Assembly (NCBI GenBank): GCA_029834535.1
Contig: JAQMWT010000524.1
Span: forward strand, 124,001 to 188,000
DNA: 64,000 nt
From: Chrysophaeum taylorii
Taxonomy: Eukaryota; Sar; Pelagophyceae; Pelagomonadales; Pelagomonadaceae
Direction: 5' to 3'
The notes below the pieces were generated by a model. That model was given only the letters and a program-made list of their open reading frames with translations, made no database searches and was not told where the DNA came from. Shown here one piece after another: positions 20,823-29,607 of the stretch; position 1 is the stretch's first letter; each line of letters starts with the position of its first letter. Both the position numbers and the translations under genes were made by a program.

Positions 20823-22415
20823 TCACACCATGAAATTTCTTTCACCGGTTGGCATCATCACGAAACTGGGCTCAACGAATTGACTAAGGCGAAGAAGTAT
20901 GGCGTCATTCATCGGGTCGACACTCGCGCGGGCCCCATTCAAGGCACCTAAGAATGCGTTGCCAATTTCGTGAAATGAGAGCGCGAGTGTACCAGGAGTA
21001 GTAGCAAAGATAGTCTTGACGTCACCAACTTGCCACAATCCCATATCATCACGCTCTCACGATGCAAGCACCAACGCAATCTCCCTGTTGAGTTAATGGA
21101 AAAATATGCCACCAGCGATGATGTAGAGCTAGGGTTTGTCATTGCTGATGAGGAGTATCGCAAACCGCGGCAACAACTAGGATATTGACGGCCATATCGA
21201 CAGCTCCGTCAGTTCGCACGTGACGGCACAGACGCGAACTCGTAGCCGTAAGAGCACATCCGAAGACCGAAAGAGGATGACAACCCTCCCAAGATGAGCT
21301 CTGCCTGAATCACCAACAATTCATAAACGATGATGATGATGATGACGACGACGACGACAACGACGACAAATATTATGATCTTGATACTATGGAGCGTTTA
21401 TATAAATACATTCCATTTCTCCGCACACTGTCTGTTTCTCTGGTCTACAGCCTCAATCAACTCCAACCAAAACTTCCAATCCAAGAATGTCGACTCCGAC
21501 TGGTCCTTTGCCCTCAACAGCTTCGAATAAATTTGATGATAGCCCGACAGCCATCCGCGTTGTCGGCGGTATTGATTCCGTTGAAGCTACGAGGAGCTGC
21601 GAGTACCTGGGTGCGGCGTCTAAAAGGGTGTTTCGATTGGGGCACGATCCGATGTGCTGGAGAGAGAAAGTTGGCAAGCAATCTACAAATGGTCGGACGA
21701 GCGAATTAAAGAGGATTTATACAGCTGTTCTTATCCAGCACTTCGAGGAGGTTTGAGGCGAGAAGAAAGGATGGCAGCAACTCAGAGCTGTGGGCCGTAG
21801 TGTTGAAACCCGGCACGATCTCGGAGAGGCGGATATGTCCATCGGTGGGAAGAACACGCACAAAGAACGCATATACACGCGTGCAGTCGAGCATTGTGTG
21901 GAGCGCGCGTCGGGCGTCGAGCGTTGTACCTACGTTGCGCGGCGGCTGTCTGTCATGCCACGACGGTGGCACTACCTCCTGGCCGGCGACCATAAGTCGA
22001 CAGACAGCCTCGGAGCATACATCTTGCTCGAGCGAGCATGCATCTTTCATGAATGAGCATGTGAGCGCGTCGAAGTGCACGTCGCGCGCCGAGCATTGGG
22101 GCCATGTTACGCGGCTCTGATGCGGCGGCCTTCTGCTATGTCACGTCCGTGGCAGCAGCCCCCTGCCAGCGGCGACGAAGAGTCGACAGCCTGTGAGCAC
22201 ATATCTTGCTCAAACGAGAATGTATCTTGCGTGAACGAGCACGCGAACAAGCGAAGAAGTACACGTTGAGCGTCAAGCACCGCGCGCTGTGCCGCAGTGA
22301 ATGAAAATCGCATTACGGGTGTAGCGTCACTTTCGTAATTACATTGAATTTTGTGCACACGACAGACGTTCTGCAGGATTAGGGTAATTTTCATGAACCG
22401 AGATTTAAAAATCAT
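20823..22415 (-). pseudogene. unassigned decayed coding sequence with an internal duplication
   Basis: Several minus-strand frames have regular, protein-like composition and follow each other with phase changes: 22415-22107, 22080-21706, 21677-21453, 21163-20948 and 21044-20823. The last two appear to be one stretch joined by a frameshift near 21050 (…RWCLHRES, then DDMGLWQVGDVKTIF). The first two contain a divergent duplicate of the same peptide (CSFxxDxxSxEQDxCSxAV) about 185 bp apart. No family was recognised. A viral or retroelement structural protein is one possibility. Confidence 0.35.
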
Positions 22416-24590
22416 GCTTGAACTTGAAGCGCCACTTTTATGACATCATACTTAAAGCCTGGCGGTTTGTCAAAATACTAGGGACGGACTGCTTTTGTAA
22501 TTTCATTTGTGCGCGTGACGTCATCGCTAGTCTCGACGGAAATTCGCACGACGACGACGAACTGGGCCTCAGAGTCGCAGATTGTGTGCGTACCTAGGCT
22601 CGAACGTAGATACACTGGCGGCTGGGCGGTTCAACGCAGTGGCAGTCATTTTTTTAGATATCAGTTGCTGTTCAGGCTGGTATGGATTTGTTGGTCGCTT
22701 CGTGGCGCTCTACGGCCGCCTCAGTCAGAAGTACCGCGGTGTACATGCATCCCAGTGCCCGGCTCGTGGGAGCGCGCTGACCTCAGTCGCAATCACATAT
22801 TTTCTGGTTATTTTCGATGTTCGGCCCTCGCAACACAAGCGGATACGTGGTGGTTCAGTGCTCTCATCGCCCCGTTGCGCGCTGAGGCAGGTTGGCTGTG
22901 GAGGGCGCATGGCGCAAGAACCTCATCTCGACGACTAGATTGTTTTGTATGCCGTGGTGCAGAATATGTTCTACAATTCTGCCCCCCTCGTACGGCTTAC
23001 TGACCGCGCCGCGAGAGCATCCTCCTAGCCAGAAAGACGAATCACTGCCACCAGTCTGCCGTCGCGGTCTTGTCAGTGGCTGTATAGCAACACACTCGTC
23101 CCAAGGTAGTATAGCCCACCGTCGTCGAAATAAGCTTCGAAGTGTCGTAAGTCGAGGAGGTTCCAAGGTCGGCGGTGTGAGGTCCAAATCCACATAGGCT
23201 GGGCTTTGAGAAGCACAATTGGGTGCTAGGGCGGCGATTCCCCGAGGCTGGCTGGCCCGTTTATCAGCTGGGCGGGCTAGAATCTCCGGACTCATCACAG
23301 ACCCAGCCCAATTTCAGAATGATTCTTCGTAACAGAAAACTGGGAATTGTTGTAGCCGCAATAGTACGTACTCATGTAACCACAAGTTTTGACTCTGTTT
23401 TGGTTGGTTTTGCGAACAGCTGAATGAGTAATCGTGGCAGGGCTCTAGGTATCAAGTCAACCAAAACAACGTTCGCGCGAGCTTCGTTCCGGGCATAATG
23501 CAGAGCGTCGTGAGGCTCGCGCTATAGCGCTCGACGGCGTCGCCAATTTGCGCTGTTGAGAAGAAGTCGTGGAGAAAACCGTCCTACGAGCGTGCGAGTC
23601 ACTTACAATCGTCGAAACGTGAGACTCCTGGTAGGACGGGTTGCCTGACAGGAGGACACACAACATCGAGAAAAAAATAAAATCTCTGAGCGTTTTCTAG
23701 GCGCGACATCGACCGTTCGCAGCGGCGGGGGGCGAAATGATGCGCGTGGGAGTTTAGCAGAGTGGGTGCTACCATCGCATGGGCAACGGCAGCAACCATC
23801 CTAATATTGCCTTTGGCAAACTTGCTCAACTGGCATCAATGGGTGCACATACCACTGCGCGCTCAAGATGGATGAGCGTTAGCTCGCCGAACGGTCTATT
23901 GTCGACCGTGGGGTGCTGGGTGGAGCTATTACAGCATTACGACGGAGACGCAGTCCGGATCCCCCGATGTGCTTTGTCTCTGAGATGACGTCGTCCTCTG
24001 TTCCGTGTTTTAGGACACGCGGAGAGGAGGCAAGAATAGATTTTCGTCGAGTTTCGGTCTGCGAAAAAAGCTCAAACGAGTACGATTTAACTTATCCAGC
24101 CTCTCAGACGTCGATCGAAGCTCGTCGAAGGCGCATGCATAACTTTTCGGGTAATATCGGAGGAGCAGCCGGACGATGAGTCCGATACCCAGGAGACGGG
24201 AGGTTTCTACGCTCATCCCACGACAAGTACGCGCCGGGATGAATGACTATCGGGAGGAGGAGGATGACGCCGATCTCGAAGAAGAAGAAGAAGATTCAAG
24301 ATTCTCGGGCTTGCTTGCTTGCTTGCGTCATGATGGAATCTTGCGCCGCCAAAGTGCGTGGGTGGCTTTGAGGAGCATCATCATTTCGAACAGCACAAAC
24401 CATATGGGTCCGTCCAGTCAGTCACATCATTTCATTTCATTTCATTCCATTCCATTCCATTGCCGCCGCAGTTCAACTACGCCAGGGTGTCGAGCTGAGT
24501 GAATTAATAGCCCCATTCACGACGTAAGAAGAAGGCAAGTTATTCTTTAAGCGAGGTTGGTCGGTCGCAACAAGCAAGAAGGAAAGTACG
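22416..24590. other. no recognisable gene; microsatellites
   Basis: Only short overlapping frames are present. Simple repeats include a (GAA)n-rich stretch near 24283-24297, (GCTT)n at 24312-24327 and (CATTT/CATTC)n at 24427-24463. Nothing else is evident. Confidence 0.5.
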
Positions 24591-24601
24591 GCGAAGTATC
24601 G

Positions 24602-24742
24602 CAACAACAACAACAACAACAACAACAAACGCGCAAGCAAATACCGGTCGCCGCGATGCTTTGAAGAAGAAGAAGAAGAAGAATCGATGGTGATGATGGA
24701 AAAGAAAAGAAAAGAAAAGAAAAGAAAAGAAAAAAAAAGAAG
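24602..24742. repeat. (CAA)n and (AAAAG)n simple repeats in the myosin 3' flank
   Basis: A (CAA)n run at 24602-24629 and a purine (GAAAA)n run at about 24698-24742 lie just downstream of the myosin stop codon on the minus strand. Confidence 0.85.
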
Positions 24743-24755
24743 TAGGGAGAATTTG

Positions 24756-27700
24756 TTAGGGGGTGAGGAGGTCGACCGGTTTGCTGCTGTTGTTGTTGTT
24801 GTTGTTGTTGTTGCGGGTGGGAGTTTGGTGCAGGAGGTCTTGGGCCTGGTGGGCGACGCGGAAGCCGATGGTGATGGGTCTGGTGGAGGTGATGATGTCG
24901 ACGGCCTCTCGGCGCGAGCAGGTGATGAGGTCCCTGCCGTCCGCGGTGATGAGGACGTCGCCGATGCCGATGCGGCCAGAGAGCTCGGCGGCCGGGGCGT
25001 GGGTCGCAGAGTCCTTGAATCGAACGACGCGGAGGGGCATCGTCTTGGAGACGATCAAGCCGAGCTGGGAGGAGACGAAGGTGATTTCGTAGCTTTGGAG
25101 GGGGACGAGGAGTTCGACGGAAAGGAGGGGGGTGACGCGGTCGTCGGGGGGAAGGGCGGCGCCCTTGGCGACGGCCGTAGACCCGGGGGGCGCGACGTTG
25201 ACGTAGGCGTCGGGACGGACGCGCACGAAATGACCCATTTTGGCGCCGTCGACGACGCGGAGCGCGACGAGGAGCTGGCGCGCGCGGAGGCGTTCCATCG
25301 ACGCAGCATCGCGCGGGGTGGTGGAGTCGTACTCGTCGGGAGATGTCGCGAGGAGGTCGGCGTCGTCGTCGTCGTCGTCCTTGCGTCGGGCGACAAATTG
25401 GAACGTGGTCGCCTCCGCTCGCGTCGGGGCCGAGGCCACGAGACAGTACCGCTGGAAGAGGCCGCCGACGCACAAGTAGCCTCCCGTGAGCTCGGACTTG
25501 AGGTGGAATTTGCAGCGCGCGAGGCCTTCCTCGGACGCGTCGTCGACGCGCTCGACCCTAAAGGTCATGGCCGTCCGGTAGCCCGCGGGCTGCTGGTCGT
25601 CTCCGGGCGAGGGCGCTTCGCACCGGACGTACCTGTTGTGCTCGTCTTGGGGGGTTTGCTGTTTCGAAGGAGAAGAAGCGACGACGGACCCTCCTCCTCC
25701 TCCTCCTCCTCCTCCTCCGTTTGGGGGCTCGACGGGTCCGCCCGTCGCGCACAGGTACTGGCCGCCGACCTTGAGGTGGACGAGGACGACCTCGGCGTCG
25801 CGTCGCGGCAGGGCGCCCTCCAGAGACGCCGCCGGGACGTCCTGCCAGAAGCGGTTGAGCGGGAGCGCGATGTGCGGCGCCCGTCGCTTGTCTCCACCTC
25901 CCGAAACTTTGGCGGCCGTCGGGCGGTCGGGCTTATTCTCGGGAGTGGCGGGAAGCGACGAAACGACGGTGCCAACCCCACCGCCCTTGGGGGCGGGCGT
26001 CGCGCCAAAGCCCAAGCTGGCGACGACGTTCGCGAAGCGGCTCACGGAAGAGCGGCGGTCGTCGGTAGCGGCGGTTTGCGAAGGCGCGGGCCTCGGCGGA
26101 CGGACGGGCGGCGGCCTCGAGGGGGTTTCTTGGGGGTGCGAAAAGGTCTGGCGCGCCGCGGCGAGCCAGTCCATGCGCATCGACTGGTTGGCCTCGAGGT
26201 CCGAGACGCGTCGCTTGAGCGCGGCGTTCTCGTCCTTGAGGGTCGCGGCTTCCTTGCGGAGTCGGTCGTTGTCGGCGCGAAGTTGCTGGAGCAGGTGCAT
26301 GACTTCGGCCGAGGTGTGGTCTTCCTCCTGGGCGGCGGCCGCCTGCGCGGCCATGGCCTTGTTGGCGTCCTCCATCGCCTCGAGCCGAGCCTGCATGGCC
26401 TCGAGCTGGTTTTCGAGCTTGGCCTGTTCGCGGGCTTCGGCGAGCGCGATTTTGTATTCGCGCGCGGCCGCCCGCGTCCGCGCGAAAGCGGCGAGGCGCG
26501 TGGCCGCGCGCCGGAGCTCGTGGTACCGGCGGCGCTTGGACGCGCCGCGCGCGACGGCGGCGATTCTCGAAGCGCGCGCGTGTCGTCGGAGGTCAGCGGT
26601 CTGGCGGCGCGCGAGGACGGCGCGCCGCGCCGACTGCGCGATCATCGCGGCGGCGATCGTTTTGACGTAGGCCCGACGCGCCGCGAGCGACCGCCAACGC
26701 GCGGCGAAGAGCGTCGCGCCGCGGCGCGCCTCGCCGTAGGCGCGGAAGAGGGCGAAACACCGCCACGCGGCCGACACCTTCGTCGCGCTCGCCGCGAGCG
26801 CCGCGGCCCGTCGCCTTTCGAGAGTCTCCAAAACCCCGGCCTTGAAGTAGATCTTGGTCAAGCCCACCGCGTACGAATTGACATCGCCGAGCAACTCGCG
26901 CGCCGCGACCTCGATCGACGAGTCGGCGGAAACGATGAGGGCCCTCGCGAAACGCATAGAAAATTCGCCGTGAGGTAGCTTGTTCGGGTAGCCGGCGCGA
27001 CTGACGCGGATCGCCTCGATCACCCCCGCGCACCTCAGCTGGTCGCAGACCATGGGCGCGTCGTACGCGGCGTTCGACTTGACCGTGTTGGGCTTGACGC
27101 ACCGGACGTACTGGACGCTCGTCCTTTCGATCTCGTCCATCAGCTGCCCGAGCTGCGCCTTGAACTTTGTGGACACCGTGTCGGCCGCGATGGCTCCGCG
27201 CTTCCGCGACGACCCTTTCGTCGTCGCCTTGCTCGTCGTGTTTTTTTTCTTCTCCTCGTTTTCGGAGGCGGCGAAGAGCAGAGCTAGCAAACCGAAAGAA
27301 GAGTCCCTCGCGCAGGTCGCCAAATCCTCCTGAAGCGTATCGTTGTTGCGCTCGAGCCAACCGGTCGCCGTGTAGACGACCGCGCCCGCGTAGTGCTTGA
27401 CGGTGAACTGGTCCTTGCTCAGCTTGGCCGCGACGTAGGGTTCGGTCGAGGCGTGAATCGAATTGAGTTTCGAGACGAAACCTTCGTCCGAGCCGCGGGG
27501 CCGCATGCACTCCTCGTTCAGGACGTCGATGATCCCCATGCGCGCGTCGATGAGCTGGAGGACGGGCGCGTTGTCGGGAAAGCTCACGTGCGTCCACGGG
27601 ATGCGTTCTTCGTCGTACTCCTGCTGCACCGTCTTGAAGAGGTCGAGCGTGAACTTCTGCTGCAGCTTTTCGTTCGTGTAGTTAATACAAAGCTGCTCGA

Positions 27701-29090
27701 ACCGGTTCACCTTAAAACTCTCGAACCCAAAAATATCCAACAACCCCACGACGCGAGGCGAAGCGACGGCCGTCGACGTCGTCGACGCGTTGATGTTCGC
27801 GACGACCCAATCGAAGGCGCGGAGGTAAATTTCTTTCGCCAAAGCGTCCCTCGAATCTCCGGCTTTCGACGCGTCCAGAGGAACTTTGTACACATCGCTG
27901 CGCGCTCGTATCGTGCGTTCGGTGAGGGCGAGAGCGAGGGTCGCGCCCGACGCGACCCCCAGCTCTCGAGCCGCGACTTTGGCCGGAGCCTCGGACGCGA
28001 GCCTCGAGCTGTCTTCGTCGTCGTCGGCGGCGGCCAGAAATTCGAGCTCGCCGAGCTGCAGGATGGCCCCCAACAACCGCTCCAGCGCGATCCGGTCGTC
28101 TTCCGCAACTCCAATCAGTTCGAGCGCGGCCCACGTCCGCTCGCGCCGATCCTCGTCGCTCACGTTTTCTATTTTCGTCGTCTCGACGTCGCTCTCGCGC
28201 GTGTACCGGAGTTTCCCCAACGGAAGAAGGTCATTCTTGCGAGCGACCCCATAAAAACAATGGTACGTCCGTTCCCCCGGAGCCTGGGACACGACGCGGC
28301 TCTTTTCGAGCAAATAGGTCCGACATCGGCTTCCGACGAGCGTTACCGCGTCGTCGTCTTCTAGAGCGAACTCGAGCTGAGTGAACTTGCCGAACCTCGA
28401 GGAGTTGTCGTTGCGGACGGTCTTCGCGTTCCCGAAGGATTCTAAAAGAGGCTGGGACTGCAGGACTTTAGCCACCACATCGTCGCCCTCGCCCGCCACC
28501 GAAGCCAGGTGCGCCATCATGATCTTCACCGTCTCCGTCTTGCCCGCGCCCGACTCTCCCGACACCAAAATCGACTGGTCCTCGCCAATCCACCGCGCGT
28601 CCTCGAACTTTGAGACGCCCCGGTACGCTTCGGCGCTGATCGCGTACACGTGCGGTGGAAGTCGCTCGCGCGCCTTCCACAAATACTCGCGCCCCGTCTC
28701 TTCGCCGTACATGTGGCCGAGCCACTCGTACGGATTGATCGCGATGCACATCGAACCCGTGTAGGTGTACGGCAGCTTCCGGAAGTACCTCTTACGCAAG
28801 TTAAAAAGCACGCCGGGCTCGTGGAGGTAGTCGAGCGCGCACATGTCCTCGGCGCCCTCCTCCCCGAGATCATTCTGGAGCGGAAACGACGCGGAATCAC
28901 CCTTAGATACCTCCAGCCGTTCGACGGGACCATCTCCGGGGTCATCATTCTTCGGCCGCCGCGCCTCGACGACCCCACTCTCCACCACTTCGGCGGCGAG
29001 CCACACGGCCCCCGCGTCGGGCACGTACACCTTGGTGCGCTCCGCCGCCGCCGCCGCCGTGGCCGCCATTTTTGGGCCAAGACCGTTCAA
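24756..29090 (-). CDS. unconventional myosin with C-terminal beta-trefoil-like and PDZ-like domains
   Basis: The 1444-residue protein is an actin-based motor. The head occupies about residues 80-760: P-loop GESGAGKT at 178-185, switch I NDNSSRFGKF at 227-236, switch II DIFGFESF at 452-459, and a relay/converter region ending near 760. The TEDS-site residue, 16 positions before DALAK (415), reads as Asp399, so head-loop phosphorylation is probably not required. The neck (about 765-890) is basic with degenerate IQ-like segments. A coiled coil follows at about 885-970, then a Pro-rich linker. The tail has two halves with fascin/actin-crosslinking-like beta-trefoil signatures (GGQYLCATGG about 1109; GGYLCVGGLFQRYCLVAS about 1203), split by a Gly run, and a PDZ-like segment at about 1334-1412. 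A poly-Asn run at 1427-1434 comes from a trinucleotide repeat. It appears intronless. The start Met at 29090 is followed by a second Met at residue 8. The myosin class could not be assigned. Confidence 0.93.
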   Translation of the reverse strand: MNGLGPKMAATAAAAAERTKVYVPDAGAVWLAAEVVESGVVEARRPKNDDPGDGPVERLEVSKGDSASFPLQNDLGEEGAEDMCALDYLHEPGVLFNLRKRYFRKLPYTYTGSMCIAINPYEWLGHMYGEETGREYLWKARERLPPHVYAISAEAYRGVSKFEDARWIGEDQSILVSGESGAGKTETVKIMMAHLASVAGEGDDVVAKVLQSQPLLESFGNAKTVRNDNSSRFGKFTQLEFALEDDDAVTLVGSRCRTYLLEKSRVVSQAPGERTYHCFYGVARKNDLLPLGKLRYTRESDVETTKIENVSDEDRRERTWAALELIGVAEDDRIALERLLGAILQLGELEFLAAADDDEDSSRLASEAPAKVAARELGVASGATLALALTERTIRARSDVYKVPLDASKAGDSRDALAKEIYLRAFDWVVANINASTTSTAVASPRVVGLLDIFGFESFKVNRFEQLCINYTNEKLQQKFTLDLFKTVQQEYDEERIPWTHVSFPDNAPVLQLIDARMGIIDVLNEECMRPRGSDEGFVSKLNSIHASTEPYVAAKLSKDQFTVKHYAGAVVYTATGWLERNNDTLQEDLATCARDSSFGLLALLFAASENEEKKKNTTSKATTKGSSRKRGAIAADTVSTKFKAQLGQLMDEIERTSVQYVRCVKPNTVKSNAAYDAPMVCDQLRCAGVIEAIRVSRAGYPNKLPHGEFSMRFARALIVSADSSIEVAARELLGDVNSYAVGLTKIYFKAGVLETLERRRAAALAASATKVSAAWRCFALFRAYGEARRGATLFAARWRSLAARRAYVKTIAAAMIAQSARRAVLARRQTADLRRHARASRIAAVARGASKRRRYHELRRAATRLAAFARTRAAAREYKIALAEAREQAKLENQLEAMQARLEAMEDANKAMAAQAAAAQEEDHTSAEVMHLLQQLRADNDRLRKEAATLKDENAALKRRVSDLEANQSMRMDWLAAARQTFSHPQETPSRPPPVRPPRPAPSQTAATDDRRSSVSRFANVVASLGFGATPAPKGGGVGTVVSSLPATPENKPDRPTAAKVSGGGDKRRAPHIALPLNRFWQDVPAASLEGALPRRDAEVVLVHLKVGGQYLCATGGPVEPPNGGGGGGGGGGSVVASSPSKQQTPQDEHNRYVRCEAPSPGDDQQPAGYRTAMTFRVERVDDASEEGLARCKFHLKSELTGGYLCVGGLFQRYCLVASAPTRAEATTFQFVARRKDDDDDDADLLATSPDEYDSTTPRDAASMERLRARQLLVALRVVDGAKMGHFVRVRPDAYVNVAPPGSTAVAKGAALPPDDRVTPLLSVELLVPLQSYEITFVSSQLGLIVSKTMPLRVVRFKDSATHAPAAELSGRIGIGDVLITADGRDLITCSRREAVDIITSTRPITIGFRVAHQAQDLLHQTPTRNNNNNNNNSSKPVDLLTP

Positions 29091-29199
29091 CGGACGACCT
29101 GACGAGAGACTTGTTCCGGTGTGGTTGGTTGGTGGTGGTGGTGGTGTGACTACTTTCGTTTCTTATCTTATCTTGTTTTGTTTTATTTTATTTTATTTT
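29091..29199. promoter_or_regulatory. 109-bp bidirectional intergenic region
   Basis: This is the whole interval between the divergent start codons of the myosin (minus) and the small lipid-anchored protein (plus), so both 5' untranslated regions and promoters must fit or overlap here. It holds a (GGT)n patch and a T-rich (TTTTA)n stretch directly upstream of the plus-strand ATG. Confidence 0.6.
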
Positions 29200-29607
29200 A
29201 TGGGGTGCTGCTGCTCGTCGGCCGACGAGGTCAGCCCCTCGGAAGCGCGGGGATATTCGTCGTCCTCCTACGGTGGCGGCGGGAGAAAGGCAGCAAGCTT
29301 CGGGGGCACGGGCCACGCCCTCGGGGGTGGCGGTGTCGACTCGACGAGCGGCATCGACGCGAAGGACGCCGCCGCCGCGGCGGCCCTCGAACGTCAACAA
29401 CAAAAAAACTCTTCCACTACTGCGGGGCGCGACCGGAAGCTCGCCGAGCGACGCCAAAAGGACGAGCTCATCGGCCGCATCAACGCCTACTACGCCCAAC
29501 TCCGGAAAGATCCCCCGATTGGTCTCGGCGCCTCTACGATAGACCAGCTCAAAAAACACCTCGACCACATCAAAGCCGAGGCCCGCGTGCCACAGACAAT
29601 TATCTAA
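29200..29607 (+). CDS. small protein with predicted N-myristoylation/palmitoylation
   Basis: The ATG at 29200 gives 135 residues starting MGCCCSSADE. Gly2 followed by three Cys and Ser is a classical signal for N-myristoylation plus palmitoylation, so membrane attachment is expected. The middle is Gly/Ser/Ala-rich and probably disordered. Residues about 85-135 are charged and helical (KDELIGRINAYYAQLRKD, DQLKKHLDHIKAEA). The open frame extends further upstream, but the myristoylation context and the divergent promoter favour this Met. The stop codon overlaps that of the convergent YHYH gene. Function is unknown. Confidence 0.8.
   Translation: MGCCCSSADEVSPSEARGYSSSSYGGGGRKAASFGGTGHALGGGGVDSTSGIDAKDAAAAAALERQQQKNSSTTAGRDRKLAERRQKDELIGRINAYYAQLRKDPPIGLGASTIDQLKKHLDHIKAEARVPQTII

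Noticed and set aside
24687-26978. 763-codon plus-strand open frame
   Set aside because: Antisense shadow of the myosin gene; its composition mirrors the myosin codons and it has no domain.
27393-28364. 323-codon plus-strand frame with protein-like stretches
   Set aside because: Shadow of the myosin motor domain.
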